From Candidatus Krumholzibacteriia bacterium (GTDB lineage Bacteria > Krumholzibacteriota > Krumholzibacteriia > LZORAL124-64-63): a DNA stretch of 64,000 nt. Below are positions 41,198 to 50,267 of this stretch, piece by piece (position 1 is the first letter of the stretch; every line of letters starts with the position of its first letter). Made by a program: the position numbers and the translations under genes. The notes under the pieces were generated by a model, which had not been told where the DNA came from, did not search any database, and saw nothing but the letters and a program-made list of their open reading frames with translations. The stretch covers positions 22,329 to 86,328 of the forward strand of contig JADGDU010000020.1 in NCBI GenBank assembly GCA_016744705.1, in the 5' to 3' direction.

Positions 41198-43972
41198 TTG
41201 GAAGATATCAGGCAATTATCCCAATATTCCCCCGAAAATATTGAAAAGAAATGGTATGAAGCCTGGGAGCAGGCTGGCCTTTTCGCACCTGATGAAACTT
41301 TGGAAGATGATGCTTTTGTCATCACTCTTCCCCCGCCCAATGTTACGGGTATTTTACATATGGGGCACTGTTTGGGTAATTCCATCCAGGATATGCTGGT
41401 AAGGTGGGCCCGTATGAGAGGTCGCCCCACGGTGTGGGTGCCGGGTATGGATCATGCCAGCATCGCCACCGAGCAGGTTGTTAGTAAGCAAATGGCCGCC
41501 GAAGGAATTTCCAAAAGGGAAGCTGGACGGGAAAAATTTCTGGAAAAGGCCTGGGAGTGGAAAGACTTCACTCATGACCGCATTTCTCAGCAAATTCGGC
41601 GCTTGGGGTGCTCTCTGGACTGGGAGCGGGAAGCCTTCACCATGGACGAGGCCCGCAACAAGGCCGTCACCAAGGCTTTTATCTCCCTAAAAGAAAAAGG
41701 CCTCATTTATCGGGATGTTTATTTGGTGAATTGGTGCCCTCATGATCTGACGGCCATCAGTGATGATGAGGTTGAACATAAAGAGGTAGAGGGAAGCCTC
41801 TGGCATTTACGGTATCCTTTTGCTGATGGCAAGGGGCACCTGACTGTGGCTACTACCAGGCCGGAAACCATGTTTGGTGATGTGGCTGTGGCCGTGCATC
41901 CGGAAGATCCCGAGCGCAAACATTTGATTGGGCGTTTGGTGAAACTTCCTCTGACTGATCGGGAAATTCCCATCATTGGCGACCATCATGCCGATCCCGA
42001 AAAAGGCACCGGGTTTGTGAAAATCACTCCGGCCCATGACCCCAACGATTTTGAAGTTGGGCGGCGCAACGATCTGCCTCAGATCATTTGCATGACGCCC
42101 AGTGCCCTGATGAATGAACAGGCAGGGCAATTTGAGGGCATGGAGCGCTACCAATGCCGCAAGGCCGTTGTGTCGGCCATGGACGAGTTGGGCCTGCTGG
42201 ATAAAATTGAAAAAAACACTCACCAGGTGGGGCACCATGATCGCTGCGGTCATGTGATTGAACCTTATTTATCCAAACAGTGGTTTCTGCGCATGGATAA
42301 GCTGGCCGAGCCTGCGGTTTCTGCAGTCCAAGATGGTGAAATTACACTCTTTCCCGAGCGTTGGGTTGGAGTCTATAACAACTGGATGACCAACATCCGC
42401 GATTGGTGCATCAGCCGCCAGTTGTGGTGGGGGCACCGCATTCCGGTTTGGTACTGTGATGATTGCGGGAACGAAATGGCAGCTTCTGCCAGCCCTGCCG
42501 GTTGCAGCAAATGCCAGAGCAAAAACCTTACCCAAGATGACGATGTTCTGGACACATGGTTCAGTTCATGGCTGTGGACATTTTCGCCTTTGGGTTGGCC
42601 TGAAAATGATGAAGAGATCAAAAAATATCACCCCACTTCAGTGCTGGTGACGGCGGCGGATATCATCTTCTTCTGGGTGGCCCGCATGATCATGGCCAGT
42701 TATGAATTTCTGGACGAAAAGCCCTTCAATGAAGTCCTTTTCACCGGCATTGTGCGGGATGAAAAAGGCCAGAAGATGAGCAAGTCTCTGGGTAATAGCC
42801 CAGACCCCATCGACATCATTGATAATTATGGTGCCGATGCTTTGCGCTGCAGCCTTGTTATGCTCACGCCCACCGGACAGGACATCTTCTTCAGTGAGTC
42901 GACCCTTGAAGTGGGACGCAATTTCTGTAATAAAATTTTCCAGGCCACGAAGCTGGTGCTGGGTATGTGGGATGAAGCCGGATTGCCTCAGGAGGCCACC
43001 GTTGGCGCCGAAGCGCCCCGTACTTTGGATCTGGCCAGTTTGGGCCAGAGCTCCGATTGGGAACAGGAACCGGCCCGCATGTTTGCTCAGCTGTGGGATG
43101 GCGTTTTTGGTGGCAAACCGCCTGTGGAGATGGTGGATGCTGACCTGAAACTGGAAGACCGCTGGGTTCTGAGCCAACTTCTGAAAGCGGTCAATGAAGC
43201 CGGCGCCAATATGAATAAGCGGCGATTGAATGATGCTGCTTATTGCGTCTTCAACTTTTTCCGTCACGAATACTGCGATTGGTATTTGGAAGCCGTGAAG
43301 CCTCGGCTGCGAGATGAATCCCAACAGGGAGTGGCTCTGTGTGTGGCCGTCTTGAATTTGGCCATGAGCTACAAACTCCTGCATCCGGTGATGCCCTTTA
43401 TCACTGAAGAATTGTGGAGCTGGTTGCCACCCAGCCGGGGATATCTGATGACCTCATCTTTCCCGGTCTTGGAAAAGGAAGCTCCTTTTGCCTCTGATTT
43501 TGACGACTTCGAACAGGTTAAAGAGATTGTCAATGTGGTGCGCAACGTGCGTAACGAGCTGGGTGTTCAGCCTGGGAAACGGGGAGCGGCCATTTTGCGT
43601 GTCGCCGATGAAAGCCGAATTCCCGGACTGCAGAGCATCAGCGGATTGGTGGCTTTGCTGGCCAAGATGGAAACCGTGGAAGTTGTCAGCGGTGGTGAAG
43701 ATCCCACTCCTGCAGGAGTGGGAGTGGCCGGTACTGTGGAGATTTTCCTGCCCATGAAAGGGTTGGTTGATTTAGACAAAGAAAAGGCGCGATTGCAGAA
43801 AGAGCATGCCAAATTGGCTGGTTGGATGAAAGGCTGCAAAGCCAAACTGGCCAACAAAAAGTTTACCGACAATGCTCCTGACCATGTGGTCCAGCAACAG
43901 AAGGATCTGCTGGCCGAGAATGAAAACAAGGCCGCTACTTTATTGCATCGGCTCGAAGCCCTGGACAGCTGA
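41198..43972 (+). CDS. valS: Valyl-tRNA synthetase
   Basis: A 924-residue class I synthetase. The HIGH motif appears as PPPNVTGILHMGH (~48-60), the editing domain spans ~190-340, and the KMSKS motif is in GQKMSKSLGNS (~525-535). The anticodon-binding domain follows, then a C-terminal coiled coil (DLDKEKARLQKEHAKLAGW) that contacts tRNA. TTG 41198 has AGGAG eight bases upstream. Length matches the family. The rodZ-like gene begins 15 bases after. Confidence 0.97.
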   Translation: MEDIRQLSQYSPENIEKKWYEAWEQAGLFAPDETLEDDAFVITLPPPNVTGILHMGHCLGNSIQDMLVRWARMRGRPTVWVPGMDHASIATEQVVSKQMAAEGISKREAGREKFLEKAWEWKDFTHDRISQQIRRLGCSLDWEREAFTMDEARNKAVTKAFISLKEKGLIYRDVYLVNWCPHDLTAISDDEVEHKEVEGSLWHLRYPFADGKGHLTVATTRPETMFGDVAVAVHPEDPERKHLIGRLVKLPLTDREIPIIGDHHADPEKGTGFVKITPAHDPNDFEVGRRNDLPQIICMTPSALMNEQAGQFEGMERYQCRKAVVSAMDELGLLDKIEKNTHQVGHHDRCGHVIEPYLSKQWFLRMDKLAEPAVSAVQDGEITLFPERWVGVYNNWMTNIRDWCISRQLWWGHRIPVWYCDDCGNEMAASASPAGCSKCQSKNLTQDDDVLDTWFSSWLWTFSPLGWPENDEEIKKYHPTSVLVTAADIIFFWVARMIMASYEFLDEKPFNEVLFTGIVRDEKGQKMSKSLGNSPDPIDIIDNYGADALRCSLVMLTPTGQDIFFSESTLEVGRNFCNKIFQATKLVLGMWDEAGLPQEATVGAEAPRTLDLASLGQSSDWEQEPARMFAQLWDGVFGGKPPVEMVDADLKLEDRWVLSQLLKAVNEAGANMNKRRLNDAAYCVFNFFRHEYCDWYLEAVKPRLRDESQQGVALCVAVLNLAMSYKLLHPVMPFITEELWSWLPPSRGYLMTSSFPVLEKEAPFASDFDDFEQVKEIVNVVRNVRNELGVQPGKRGAAILRVADESRIPGLQSISGLVALLAKMETVEVVSGGEDPTPAGVGVAGTVEIFLPMKGLVDLDKEKARLQKEHAKLAGWMKGCKAKLANKKFTDNAPDHVVQQQKDLLAENENKAATLLHRLEALDS

Positions 43973-43987
43973 TTGCGGGAGGATCCC

Positions 43988-44941
43988 ATGACCGTCAGTG
44001 AAAATAATCTGTCTCCTGGAGAGCTGCTGATTGCCGCTCGCGAAAAAGCAGATCTGAGTTTGGATGAAGTTGCGGAAAGCACACGGATAGCTCCCAATAT
44101 GTTGCGGGCTATCGAATTGGATGAATATCACAAAATCTCAGGCGACTTATATGTGAAAAGTTTTCTACGTTCATACGCCCAGGCCGTGGGGCTTGAACCA
44201 GAAGAAATGATAGAATTGTATCTGGTGTACACCGGCGCCACCAATACCGAAGCCGACGGTAGCCAGGCGCCGGGTTGGGATGAGCAGGATGTGAAAATCA
44301 CCAAGGTGGGTTTGCCTTGGGGCTGGATTGGTTTGGGTATTGCGATCCTTGTGGGGGGATACTTCCTGGTGTCGTGGTTCCTGGGCATGAAAGGGGACGA
44401 CCCGGTGGCTGTGAGTTCTACCACCTCTGTGCCCGTGAATCAAACAGCCACCCTGCCTGATACGCTGGCCTTGGGTTGGCAAGATGAGACGCCCAGGGAG
44501 CCAGTGGTTTCCGTTCCCCAGGAAAGTCCCGTTCCCGCAGGTGGCGATGAATCTCTACCTCAGGCATTTGATGGAGTTCCATCCATGAGTTTTGCCGGTG
44601 GACGCCAATGGGCCTATGTCGTGCGGTTGCTGAGTGAGGAACCGGGAGAATTTTCCGTAAAAAGGGATGCCGAATCAGCGTTCGATACAGCCGAGTTTCC
44701 CGCCAGCTTAACTGAAGCCATTGCTCTGCCCGCTGAGAATATCGTGGCGGGCAAAGCCTACGCCGTGCGCCGGGGCCTTGTGGTCTATTGGGGGGCGGAT
44801 GATCATTTGAGCTTACGCTTGGGCCATGTGCGTGGTGTCGAAGTGAGTTTCAATGGTGTCCTCCAGAATGTGGACCGGTTCCGGGACGGAGAGGAAATCC
44901 TGCTGGATTCTTCACGCCTGGCCGAACCCCGGGGAAACTGA
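43988..44941 (+). CDS. RodZ-like helix-turn-helix membrane protein
   Basis: A 317-residue protein. An N-terminal Xre-type helix-turn-helix (GELLIAAREKADLSLDEVAE ... LRAIELDEY, ~10-50) leads to a RodZ-like segment YVKSFLRSYAQAVGL. A single membrane span (WGWIGLGIAILVGGYFLVSW, ~110-130) and a Thr/Pro/Val-rich periplasmic linker follow. The C-terminal beta-domain (~210-315) resembles the RodZ DUF4115 domain. RodZ anchors MreB and sets cell width. ATG 43988 has GGGAGG upstream. It ends seven bases before uvrB. Confidence 0.83.
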   Translation: MTVSENNLSPGELLIAAREKADLSLDEVAESTRIAPNMLRAIELDEYHKISGDLYVKSFLRSYAQAVGLEPEEMIELYLVYTGATNTEADGSQAPGWDEQDVKITKVGLPWGWIGLGIAILVGGYFLVSWFLGMKGDDPVAVSSTTSVPVNQTATLPDTLALGWQDETPREPVVSVPQESPVPAGGDESLPQAFDGVPSMSFAGGRQWAYVVRLLSEEPGEFSVKRDAESAFDTAEFPASLTEAIALPAENIVAGKAYAVRRGLVVYWGADDHLSLRLGHVRGVEVSFNGVLQNVDRFRDGEEILLDSSRLAEPRGN

Positions 44942-44948
44942 GCATACC

Positions 44949-46952
44949 ATGGGACTTTTCCAGTTAGAGGCTCCTTTTGCTCCCATGGGGGATCAGCCCA
45001 CCGCCATCCGGGAATTGGTCCAGGGTGTGAAAGATCATCGCCAGTGCCAGACCCTCTTGGGGGTGACGGGTTCGGGCAAAACATTCACCATGGCGAATAT
45101 GATCTCACAGTTGGACCGCCCGGCTTTGATCTTCAGTCACAACAAGACCCTTGCTGCCCAACTTTATGGCGAGCTAAAAGGTTTTTTTCCTCATAACGCC
45201 GTAGAGTTTTTTATTTCGTATTATGACTATTACCAGCCCGAAGCCTTTATCCCCTCCACCAATACTTACATCGAAAAAGACACCAGCATTAACGATGAAA
45301 TTGAGCGTTTGCGGTTGCGTGCCACGAGCTCTCTTTTGGCCCGGCGGGATGTGATTGTGGTGGCCAGTGTTTCGTGCATTTATGGTGTGGGAAATCCTGA
45401 TACTTTTCGCAGCAGCATGATCAAACTGGAAGTCGGTGAGGAAATCGACCGGGATGATTTGCTCTCCCATCTGGTTGATATTCAATATTCCCGGAACGAT
45501 ATCGAACCCACATATGGCACATTTCGAGCGCGCGGTGATACGGTGGAAGTTCGTTCCGCTTTTGAGGAACGGGTTCTCCGTATTGAGTTATTTGGCGATG
45601 AAATTGAAGCTCTGAGCTGGGTCGATCCTCTCACTGGGAAAAGCATGGGCAATGCTGGAAATGCCATGATTTATCCTGCCACTCAATTTGTCACTGAGCG
45701 GGGTGGGACTGAGGCCATCGTTGACTGCATCAGTAAGGATTTGGAAGATCGACTGACATCTCTGGATGAGTTGGGGAAACCTTTGGAAGCCCATCGTCTG
45801 GCTTCCCGCACACGGTATGATATGGAAATGATCACCCAGGTGGGCCATTGCGCAGGGGTAGAGAACTATTCTCGTTATTTCGATAAGCGGGAGGCAGGCA
45901 CTCGTCCCGCTTGTCTACTTGATTATTTTCCCGAAGATTATCTAATGTTCATCGATGAAAGTCATGCCACCATTCCCCAAATCGGGGCCATGTATTTTGG
46001 TGACCGCTCCCGAAAAATGAATCTGGTGGAGCATGGTTTCAGGTTGCCCAGCGCTTTGGACAACCGCCCGCTTCTTTTTGAAGAATTTGAGAACATTATG
46101 CCGTCCACCGTTTTCGTATCCGCCACTCCCGGTGATTATGAATTGGAAAAAAGTAACGGCGTGATTGTGGAGCAGGTGATTCGTCCTACCGGATTGCTGG
46201 ATCCGCCCATTACTGTTTTGCCTGTGAAAAACCAGGTTGATGATTTGCTGGAACGGGTGCGGGTGGTCATCGCCCGGCAGCAAAGAGTGCTGGTCACCAC
46301 GCTGACCAAAAAGATGAGCGAAGACCTGAGTGAGTATCTAGCGCAGGCCGGCATCAAGGTTTCATATCTTCACTCTGATATTTCCGCTTTGGATCGCATC
46401 GAGATTTTGCGTAATTTGCGTTTGGGAGACATTGATGTGCTGGTGGGGGTCAACCTCCTCCGAGAAGGCCTGGATTTGCCTGAAGTATCTCTGGTGGCCA
46501 TCCTGGATGCTGACCGCGAAGGCTTTTTGCGTTCGGCCCGCAGTCTGATCCAAACCTCGGGAAGGGCGGCCCGGAACATCGATGGTGAAGTGATCATGTA
46601 TGCCGATCGCATCACCCGGTCCATGGATATCGCCATTCGTGAAACCGAACGCAGGCGGGCCCGGCAAAGTGCTTACAATGAAGAGCATGGTATTGTGCCG
46701 CGCACCATTGTCAAAAGCCGGGAAGATATCATGATGGCCACCACGGCAGCTTCCGTGAAAGATGTTTCACCCGGTGCTGATGAGTTGCCCTGGGAAAAAG
46801 TTCTGGCAGGGGATGCTCCGCCTCGTGAGAAACTGCAAATGCTTAATGAGGCCATGCAGGATGCGGCCAAAGCATTGGACTTTGAACAGGCGGCTGCCTT
46901 GAGAGATCGCATTGAAGAATTGAAAGCCCAGTGGGGTTTAGGTAAAGATTAA
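44949..46952 (+). CDS. uvrB: UvrABC system protein B
   Basis: A 667-residue excision-repair helicase. The Walker A is LLGVTGSGKTFTMAN (~35-50). The beta-hairpin region carries YYDYYQPEAF (~92-101). DESHATIPQIGAM holds the Walker B. The helicase C-terminal lobe has GVNLLREGLDLPEVSLVAIL and QTSGRAARN. The C-terminal UvrC-binding UVR motif is at ~625-660 (AMQDAAKALDFEQAAALRDR). It verifies DNA damage with UvrA and recruits UvrC. ATG 44949 is the standard family start (GLFQLEAPFAPMGDQPTAI); a longer in-frame start overlaps rodZ and is unlikely. Confidence 0.97.
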   Translation: MGLFQLEAPFAPMGDQPTAIRELVQGVKDHRQCQTLLGVTGSGKTFTMANMISQLDRPALIFSHNKTLAAQLYGELKGFFPHNAVEFFISYYDYYQPEAFIPSTNTYIEKDTSINDEIERLRLRATSSLLARRDVIVVASVSCIYGVGNPDTFRSSMIKLEVGEEIDRDDLLSHLVDIQYSRNDIEPTYGTFRARGDTVEVRSAFEERVLRIELFGDEIEALSWVDPLTGKSMGNAGNAMIYPATQFVTERGGTEAIVDCISKDLEDRLTSLDELGKPLEAHRLASRTRYDMEMITQVGHCAGVENYSRYFDKREAGTRPACLLDYFPEDYLMFIDESHATIPQIGAMYFGDRSRKMNLVEHGFRLPSALDNRPLLFEEFENIMPSTVFVSATPGDYELEKSNGVIVEQVIRPTGLLDPPITVLPVKNQVDDLLERVRVVIARQQRVLVTTLTKKMSEDLSEYLAQAGIKVSYLHSDISALDRIEILRNLRLGDIDVLVGVNLLREGLDLPEVSLVAILDADREGFLRSARSLIQTSGRAARNIDGEVIMYADRITRSMDIAIRETERRRARQSAYNEEHGIVPRTIVKSREDIMMATTAASVKDVSPGADELPWEKVLAGDAPPREKLQMLNEAMQDAAKALDFEQAAALRDRIEELKAQWGLGKD

Positions 46953-46971
46953 TGGCTGATGAGGAGATATT

Positions 46972-47844
46972 GTGAACCTTCCGAATTTTCAATTTCCAGA
47001 TACTGAGTGGACCAGCGAGTTGGTGCGCCAGAGCCTCAGGGAAGACATTGGAACGGGCGATGCTACAACCCTGATCACATCCCCTGGGGCCCAGGATATT
47101 GAAGCCTTCATTGTGGCGCGTCAGCCTGGCATAATTGCTGGTTTGGATCTGGCAGATATCATATTTGCCCAATTGGATCCTTCGGTGAAGGTTGAGAAAA
47201 TCCTTCTCGATGGACAGGCCGTGCAACCCGGAGCAGAGGTTGCCGTGCTGCGCGGACCGGCTGCGGCTATTCTCACCGGCGAACGTACTTATTTAAATTT
47301 CCTCCAGCATCTCAGCGGCATTGCCTCCCTTACGTCCCGCTATGTGGAACAAGTGGTGGGGACCAAATGCCAAGTCCTGGATACACGAAAAACTCTGCCT
47401 GGGTATCGCCATTTGGCCAAGTATGCCGTGCGGTGCGGAGGAGGGCACAACCACCGTATGGGGTTGTATGACCGCATTATGCTCAAGGATAACCATTGGG
47501 CTACGGCCGAAGGCAGGGTGGCGCAACTGGTGACCTTGGGACGCCATCATTTTCCGCAATTGGCCATTGAAGTGGAAGTGGATAACTTCACCCAGCTGGA
47601 ACAGGTTTTGCCGCTGAAGGTGGAGTGGATCATGCTTGATAATTTCTCTTTTGATGACACTCAAAAAGCCGTGGCCATGCGGGACGCTGCGTGTTCACAA
47701 ACACTTTTGGAAAGTTCCGGCAATGTGACTTTGGAGACCATTGGTGGCTATGCCCGAGCAGGGGTGGATGCTGCTTCAGTGGGGCGGTTAACCCACTCTG
47801 TGGCCGCTTTGGATCTGGGCCTGGACATGAAGGTTGCCGGTTAA
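46972..47844 (+). CDS. nadC: Quinolinate phosphoribosyltransferase (NadC)
   Basis: A 290-residue enzyme of NAD synthesis. It has DIGTGDATT near the N-terminus, GERTYLNFLQHLSGIAS (~103-119), and the PRPP/quinolinate-binding DTRKTLPGYRHLAKYAV and GGGHNHRMGLYDRIMLKDNH (~140-180). VEVDNFTQLEQVLP and IMLDNFS follow. It makes nicotinate mononucleotide from quinolinate. The start is GTG 46972 with GAGGAG upstream. It lies 19 bases after uvrB and two before birA, so it forms a cofactor run with birA and coaX. NadA and NadB are not in the window. Confidence 0.95.
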   Translation: MNLPNFQFPDTEWTSELVRQSLREDIGTGDATTLITSPGAQDIEAFIVARQPGIIAGLDLADIIFAQLDPSVKVEKILLDGQAVQPGAEVAVLRGPAAAILTGERTYLNFLQHLSGIASLTSRYVEQVVGTKCQVLDTRKTLPGYRHLAKYAVRCGGGHNHRMGLYDRIMLKDNHWATAEGRVAQLVTLGRHHFPQLAIEVEVDNFTQLEQVLPLKVEWIMLDNFSFDDTQKAVAMRDAACSQTLLESSGNVTLETIGGYARAGVDAASVGRLTHSVAALDLGLDMKVAG

Positions 47845-47846
47845 CC

Positions 47847-48755
47847 ATGGCCCTGTTCGAATCCAAAGGCAATACCCACATCAGCCGAGATTGGTTCGGT
47901 CTGGATGTTTTTGAATCGGGGGTGCGGTTTCGTCGCACAGGAGCCCGATTGTTTCTTCTGGAAGATGTTCCCAGCACCAATGATTTTCTTTTGGGTCGGG
48001 GGCCTTCTGCCTTAGGGCGCATCTGCCAATGGGAAGACTGGGGTTGGCGAGCCCTGAACCAGGCTCAATTGCAACCACTGGACCATCTCCAACGGGGAAC
48101 AGTGGTGGTAGCCCGCCATCAAAGCGCTGGGCGGGGGCGCCAGGGACGCTCGTGGATTGACTGTGGCGGACTGCATCTTTCGGTAGTGATTCCTCCTCAC
48201 CCTGCCTCGCGCACCAAAGGGTTTTCTGTGTGGCTCGGATTGATGGTTGTTCTGGCTTTGCGCGAAGAATTTAATATTGATGCCCGGTTGAAATGGCCCA
48301 ACGATGTTCTGGTGGGATCCCGTAAGCTGGGGGGGATTCTGCTGGAGCGAATCATTCACGGTGAGGGTAGCCTGGTGGCCGGCATGGGCTTAAATATTTC
48401 CACAAAAATCGAAGACTTCCCGGAAAACTTAGGATCGCTTTCCACTAGCCTGTTTATGGAAACTGGGCGCAAATACAAACCGGGCGCCATTGCCGGATGC
48501 ATCGTGCGTCGTGTGGAAGATGAGTTCGATCGCTTTGCCCGAGAAGGTTGGCTGCCGTGGCAGGCTTCTCTTTCTGCTCTTGATTGTCTTTTGGGACGGC
48601 ATGTTAAAATTCAGTCCGGTGGAGAGACTTACATGGGCCGCTGCCTGGGAATCGGACCAGTGGGGGCTCTTCTGGTTGAAAATGCCCAGGGCGAAATAAA
48701 CCAATTTTATGCCGGCGATGTTCATCTTTTGCCCGTGGGTGAAGGGGGGGAGTGA
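47847..48755 (+). CDS. birA: Biotin-protein ligase BirA
   Basis: A 302-residue biotin ligase. VPSTNDFL is the start of the catalytic domain (~38). ARHQSAGRGRQGRSW is the biotinyl-AMP loop (~91-105). LKWPNDVLVGSRKLGGILLE and VAGMGLNIS follow, then the C-terminal SH3-like domain (~250-300). No N-terminal DNA-binding domain is present, so it should not act as a repressor. The long insertion between the first motif and the loop (~46-85, LGRICQWEDWGWRALNQAQL) is longer than in most members. ATG 47847 is two bases after nadC. Confidence 0.9.
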   Translation: MALFESKGNTHISRDWFGLDVFESGVRFRRTGARLFLLEDVPSTNDFLLGRGPSALGRICQWEDWGWRALNQAQLQPLDHLQRGTVVVARHQSAGRGRQGRSWIDCGGLHLSVVIPPHPASRTKGFSVWLGLMVVLALREEFNIDARLKWPNDVLVGSRKLGGILLERIIHGEGSLVAGMGLNISTKIEDFPENLGSLSTSLFMETGRKYKPGAIAGCIVRRVEDEFDRFAREGWLPWQASLSALDCLLGRHVKIQSGGETYMGRCLGIGPVGALLVENAQGEINQFYAGDVHLLPVGEGGE

Positions 48756-48757
48756 TC

Positions 48758-49528
48758 ATGTCTCTTGTGGTGATCGATGCGGGAAACACTAATATTAAAA
48801 TTGTCCGCTGGGATAACGTTGTTCCAATACCGGATTTTCGGTCGGAGGGTTTTGCCCCGGGAACAGCCACTGACCAACCTACGATGCTGGGCAGTATTCC
48901 CTCAACTTTATTACAACACCCGTCCGAATTTAAGACCCAGGTTCAGGGACTCAATATTCCTGAAAGCTCCGCCCATGTTTTTGTTTCAGTTGTTCCTGCA
49001 GCCAATGAAATCCTGCAGCAAATTTATCCCAATATAAAAAGGGTATGTGAGAATGGGGCGTTCCCTTATCCCCACAAAATCCAAAACGTTGAAACCGTGG
49101 GGCCAGACCGTTTTTGCAATGTGGCGACCGCTCTGGCTGCGGGATTAAACTCTGCCCTCATTGTGGACGCAGGCACGGCCACAACATTTGATTTGCTTCT
49201 GGATGGAATCTTCGAAGGAGGATTGATTGCTCCTGGTATGGCTTTTGCCGCCCGTCAATTGGCCATCCAGGGAGCCATGCTTGAGGAAGTGCCCTTCCAA
49301 CACCGGCCGCCCACTGTGGGGACCAATTCTTCTGAAGCCATGATGGGAGGAGCCTGGCTCACAGGATGCGGAGGTGTGCAGTGGACCATTGAGCGACTGC
49401 TGGAAACTTATGGGCCATTGAATGTGATTCTCACTGGTGGTCTGTCAAACCTGTTGCCCCGTGAAAATAGATACTTCGATCCCTATTGGACCCTTAGGGG
49501 TGCGTCTTTCCTGGCTCGGCAGGTTTAA
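48758..49528 (+). CDS. coaX: Type III pantothenate kinase CoaX
   Basis: A 256-residue kinase of the ASKHA fold. The P-loop-like VVIDAGNTNIK is at ~4-14, GPDRFCNVATALAAGL at ~110 and the second phosphate motif VDAGTATTFDLL at ~130. GGLIAPGMAFAARQL and the late ILTGGLSN follow. It commits pantothenate to coenzyme A and, unlike types I and II, is not inhibited by CoA. GGGGGGGAG precedes ATG 48758. Its last 35 bases overlap the convergent deacetylase gene. Confidence 0.94.
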   Translation: MSLVVIDAGNTNIKIVRWDNVVPIPDFRSEGFAPGTATDQPTMLGSIPSTLLQHPSEFKTQVQGLNIPESSAHVFVSVVPAANEILQQIYPNIKRVCENGAFPYPHKIQNVETVGPDRFCNVATALAAGLNSALIVDAGTATTFDLLLDGIFEGGLIAPGMAFAARQLAIQGAMLEEVPFQHRPPTVGTNSSEAMMGGAWLTGCGGVQWTIERLLETYGPLNVILTGGLSNLLPRENRYFDPYWTLRGASFLARQV

Positions 49529-50267
49529 CTGTTTCCAGTTCCTGAAGCTCGCTGACAGTCATAAATTTGTATCCCACAGATATCAAATCAGGAATCAATT
49601 CATCCAGCAGTGGAATGATGTAATCTCTTTGGGGCCCACCTTCGTGCAATATCAGAATAGCACCGGGATACATCTGTTCCATAACCGCCAGATGGATGAG
49701 ATCAGGGTTACGCACCTTGTTATCAAAAGGATAAAGAGATCCCAGGCAGAATCGGTAACCCAACTCATGGGCATTATTAACCATGTCATGGTTGAACCAG
49801 CCCGAACCGGGACGGCACCACTTCTTTTCACCCAGTGGGCCGATTAATTTTTCTACCGCCAAAAGGTTAGCGGCAAATTCCTCATGGCTGAGCATGATGC
49901 TGGGTTCATCAGTGACCATATGATTGCCCAACTCGTGGCCTGACTTTTTCATGCGCTGAAGCAAGTGTTCATTGCCGGGAACCTGTTGCCCAATGATGAA
50001 AAAAGTAACAGGAATGCCGTACTTATCCAAGAGGTCCAAAATAGCAGGGGTCAGGTGGCTGTTGGGAGAATCATCGATGGTCAGGGCCAGAACTTTTTCA
50101 TCTGTTTCTACATAAAAGAGTACTTCGGGGTTGTGCAATGCCATCTGGTGCATCAGAAACTTTGGTTGGCATGAAACGATCGATCCCAGGAGAATTATAA
50201 CCACTAGGAAGAGACCCAGGGGGATGATGATCCGTCGTTGGGTGATTTTGCCCAGCAACTCTTTCAT
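49494..50267 (-). CDS. Polysaccharide deacetylase family protein (NodB-like)
   Basis: A 257-residue membrane-anchored enzyme. An N-terminal signal anchor (IIIPLGLFLVVIILLGSIVSC) is followed by the NodB domain. Motif 1 is LTIDDSP with the catalytic/metal Asp residues, motif 2 GHELGNHMVTDE with both metal His, motif 3 WCRPGSGWF, and later ILILHEGG. All key residues are present. The anchor ends in SC and could be a lipobox-like site. It removes N- or O-acetyl groups from a cell-wall or capsule glycan. It overlaps the upstream 396-residue gene by four bases. Confidence 0.88.
   Translation of the reverse strand: MKELLGKITQRRIIIPLGLFLVVIILLGSIVSCQPKFLMHQMALHNPEVLFYVETDEKVLALTIDDSPNSHLTPAILDLLDKYGIPVTFFIIGQQVPGNEHLLQRMKKSGHELGNHMVTDEPSIMLSHEEFAANLLAVEKLIGPLGEKKWCRPGSGWFNHDMVNNAHELGYRFCLGSLYPFDNKVRNPDLIHLAVMEQMYPGAILILHEGGPQRDYIIPLLDELIPDLISVGYKFMTVSELQELETVKPAEPGKTHP

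Noticed and set aside
41018..41215. 65-codon minus-strand frame ending GFGQGFGGEF
   Set aside because: Overlaps the valS start and the leader hairpin; no ribosome site, promoter or known family.
42638..43384. 248-codon minus-strand frame
   Set aside because: Antisense to the catalytic core of valS; no independent support.
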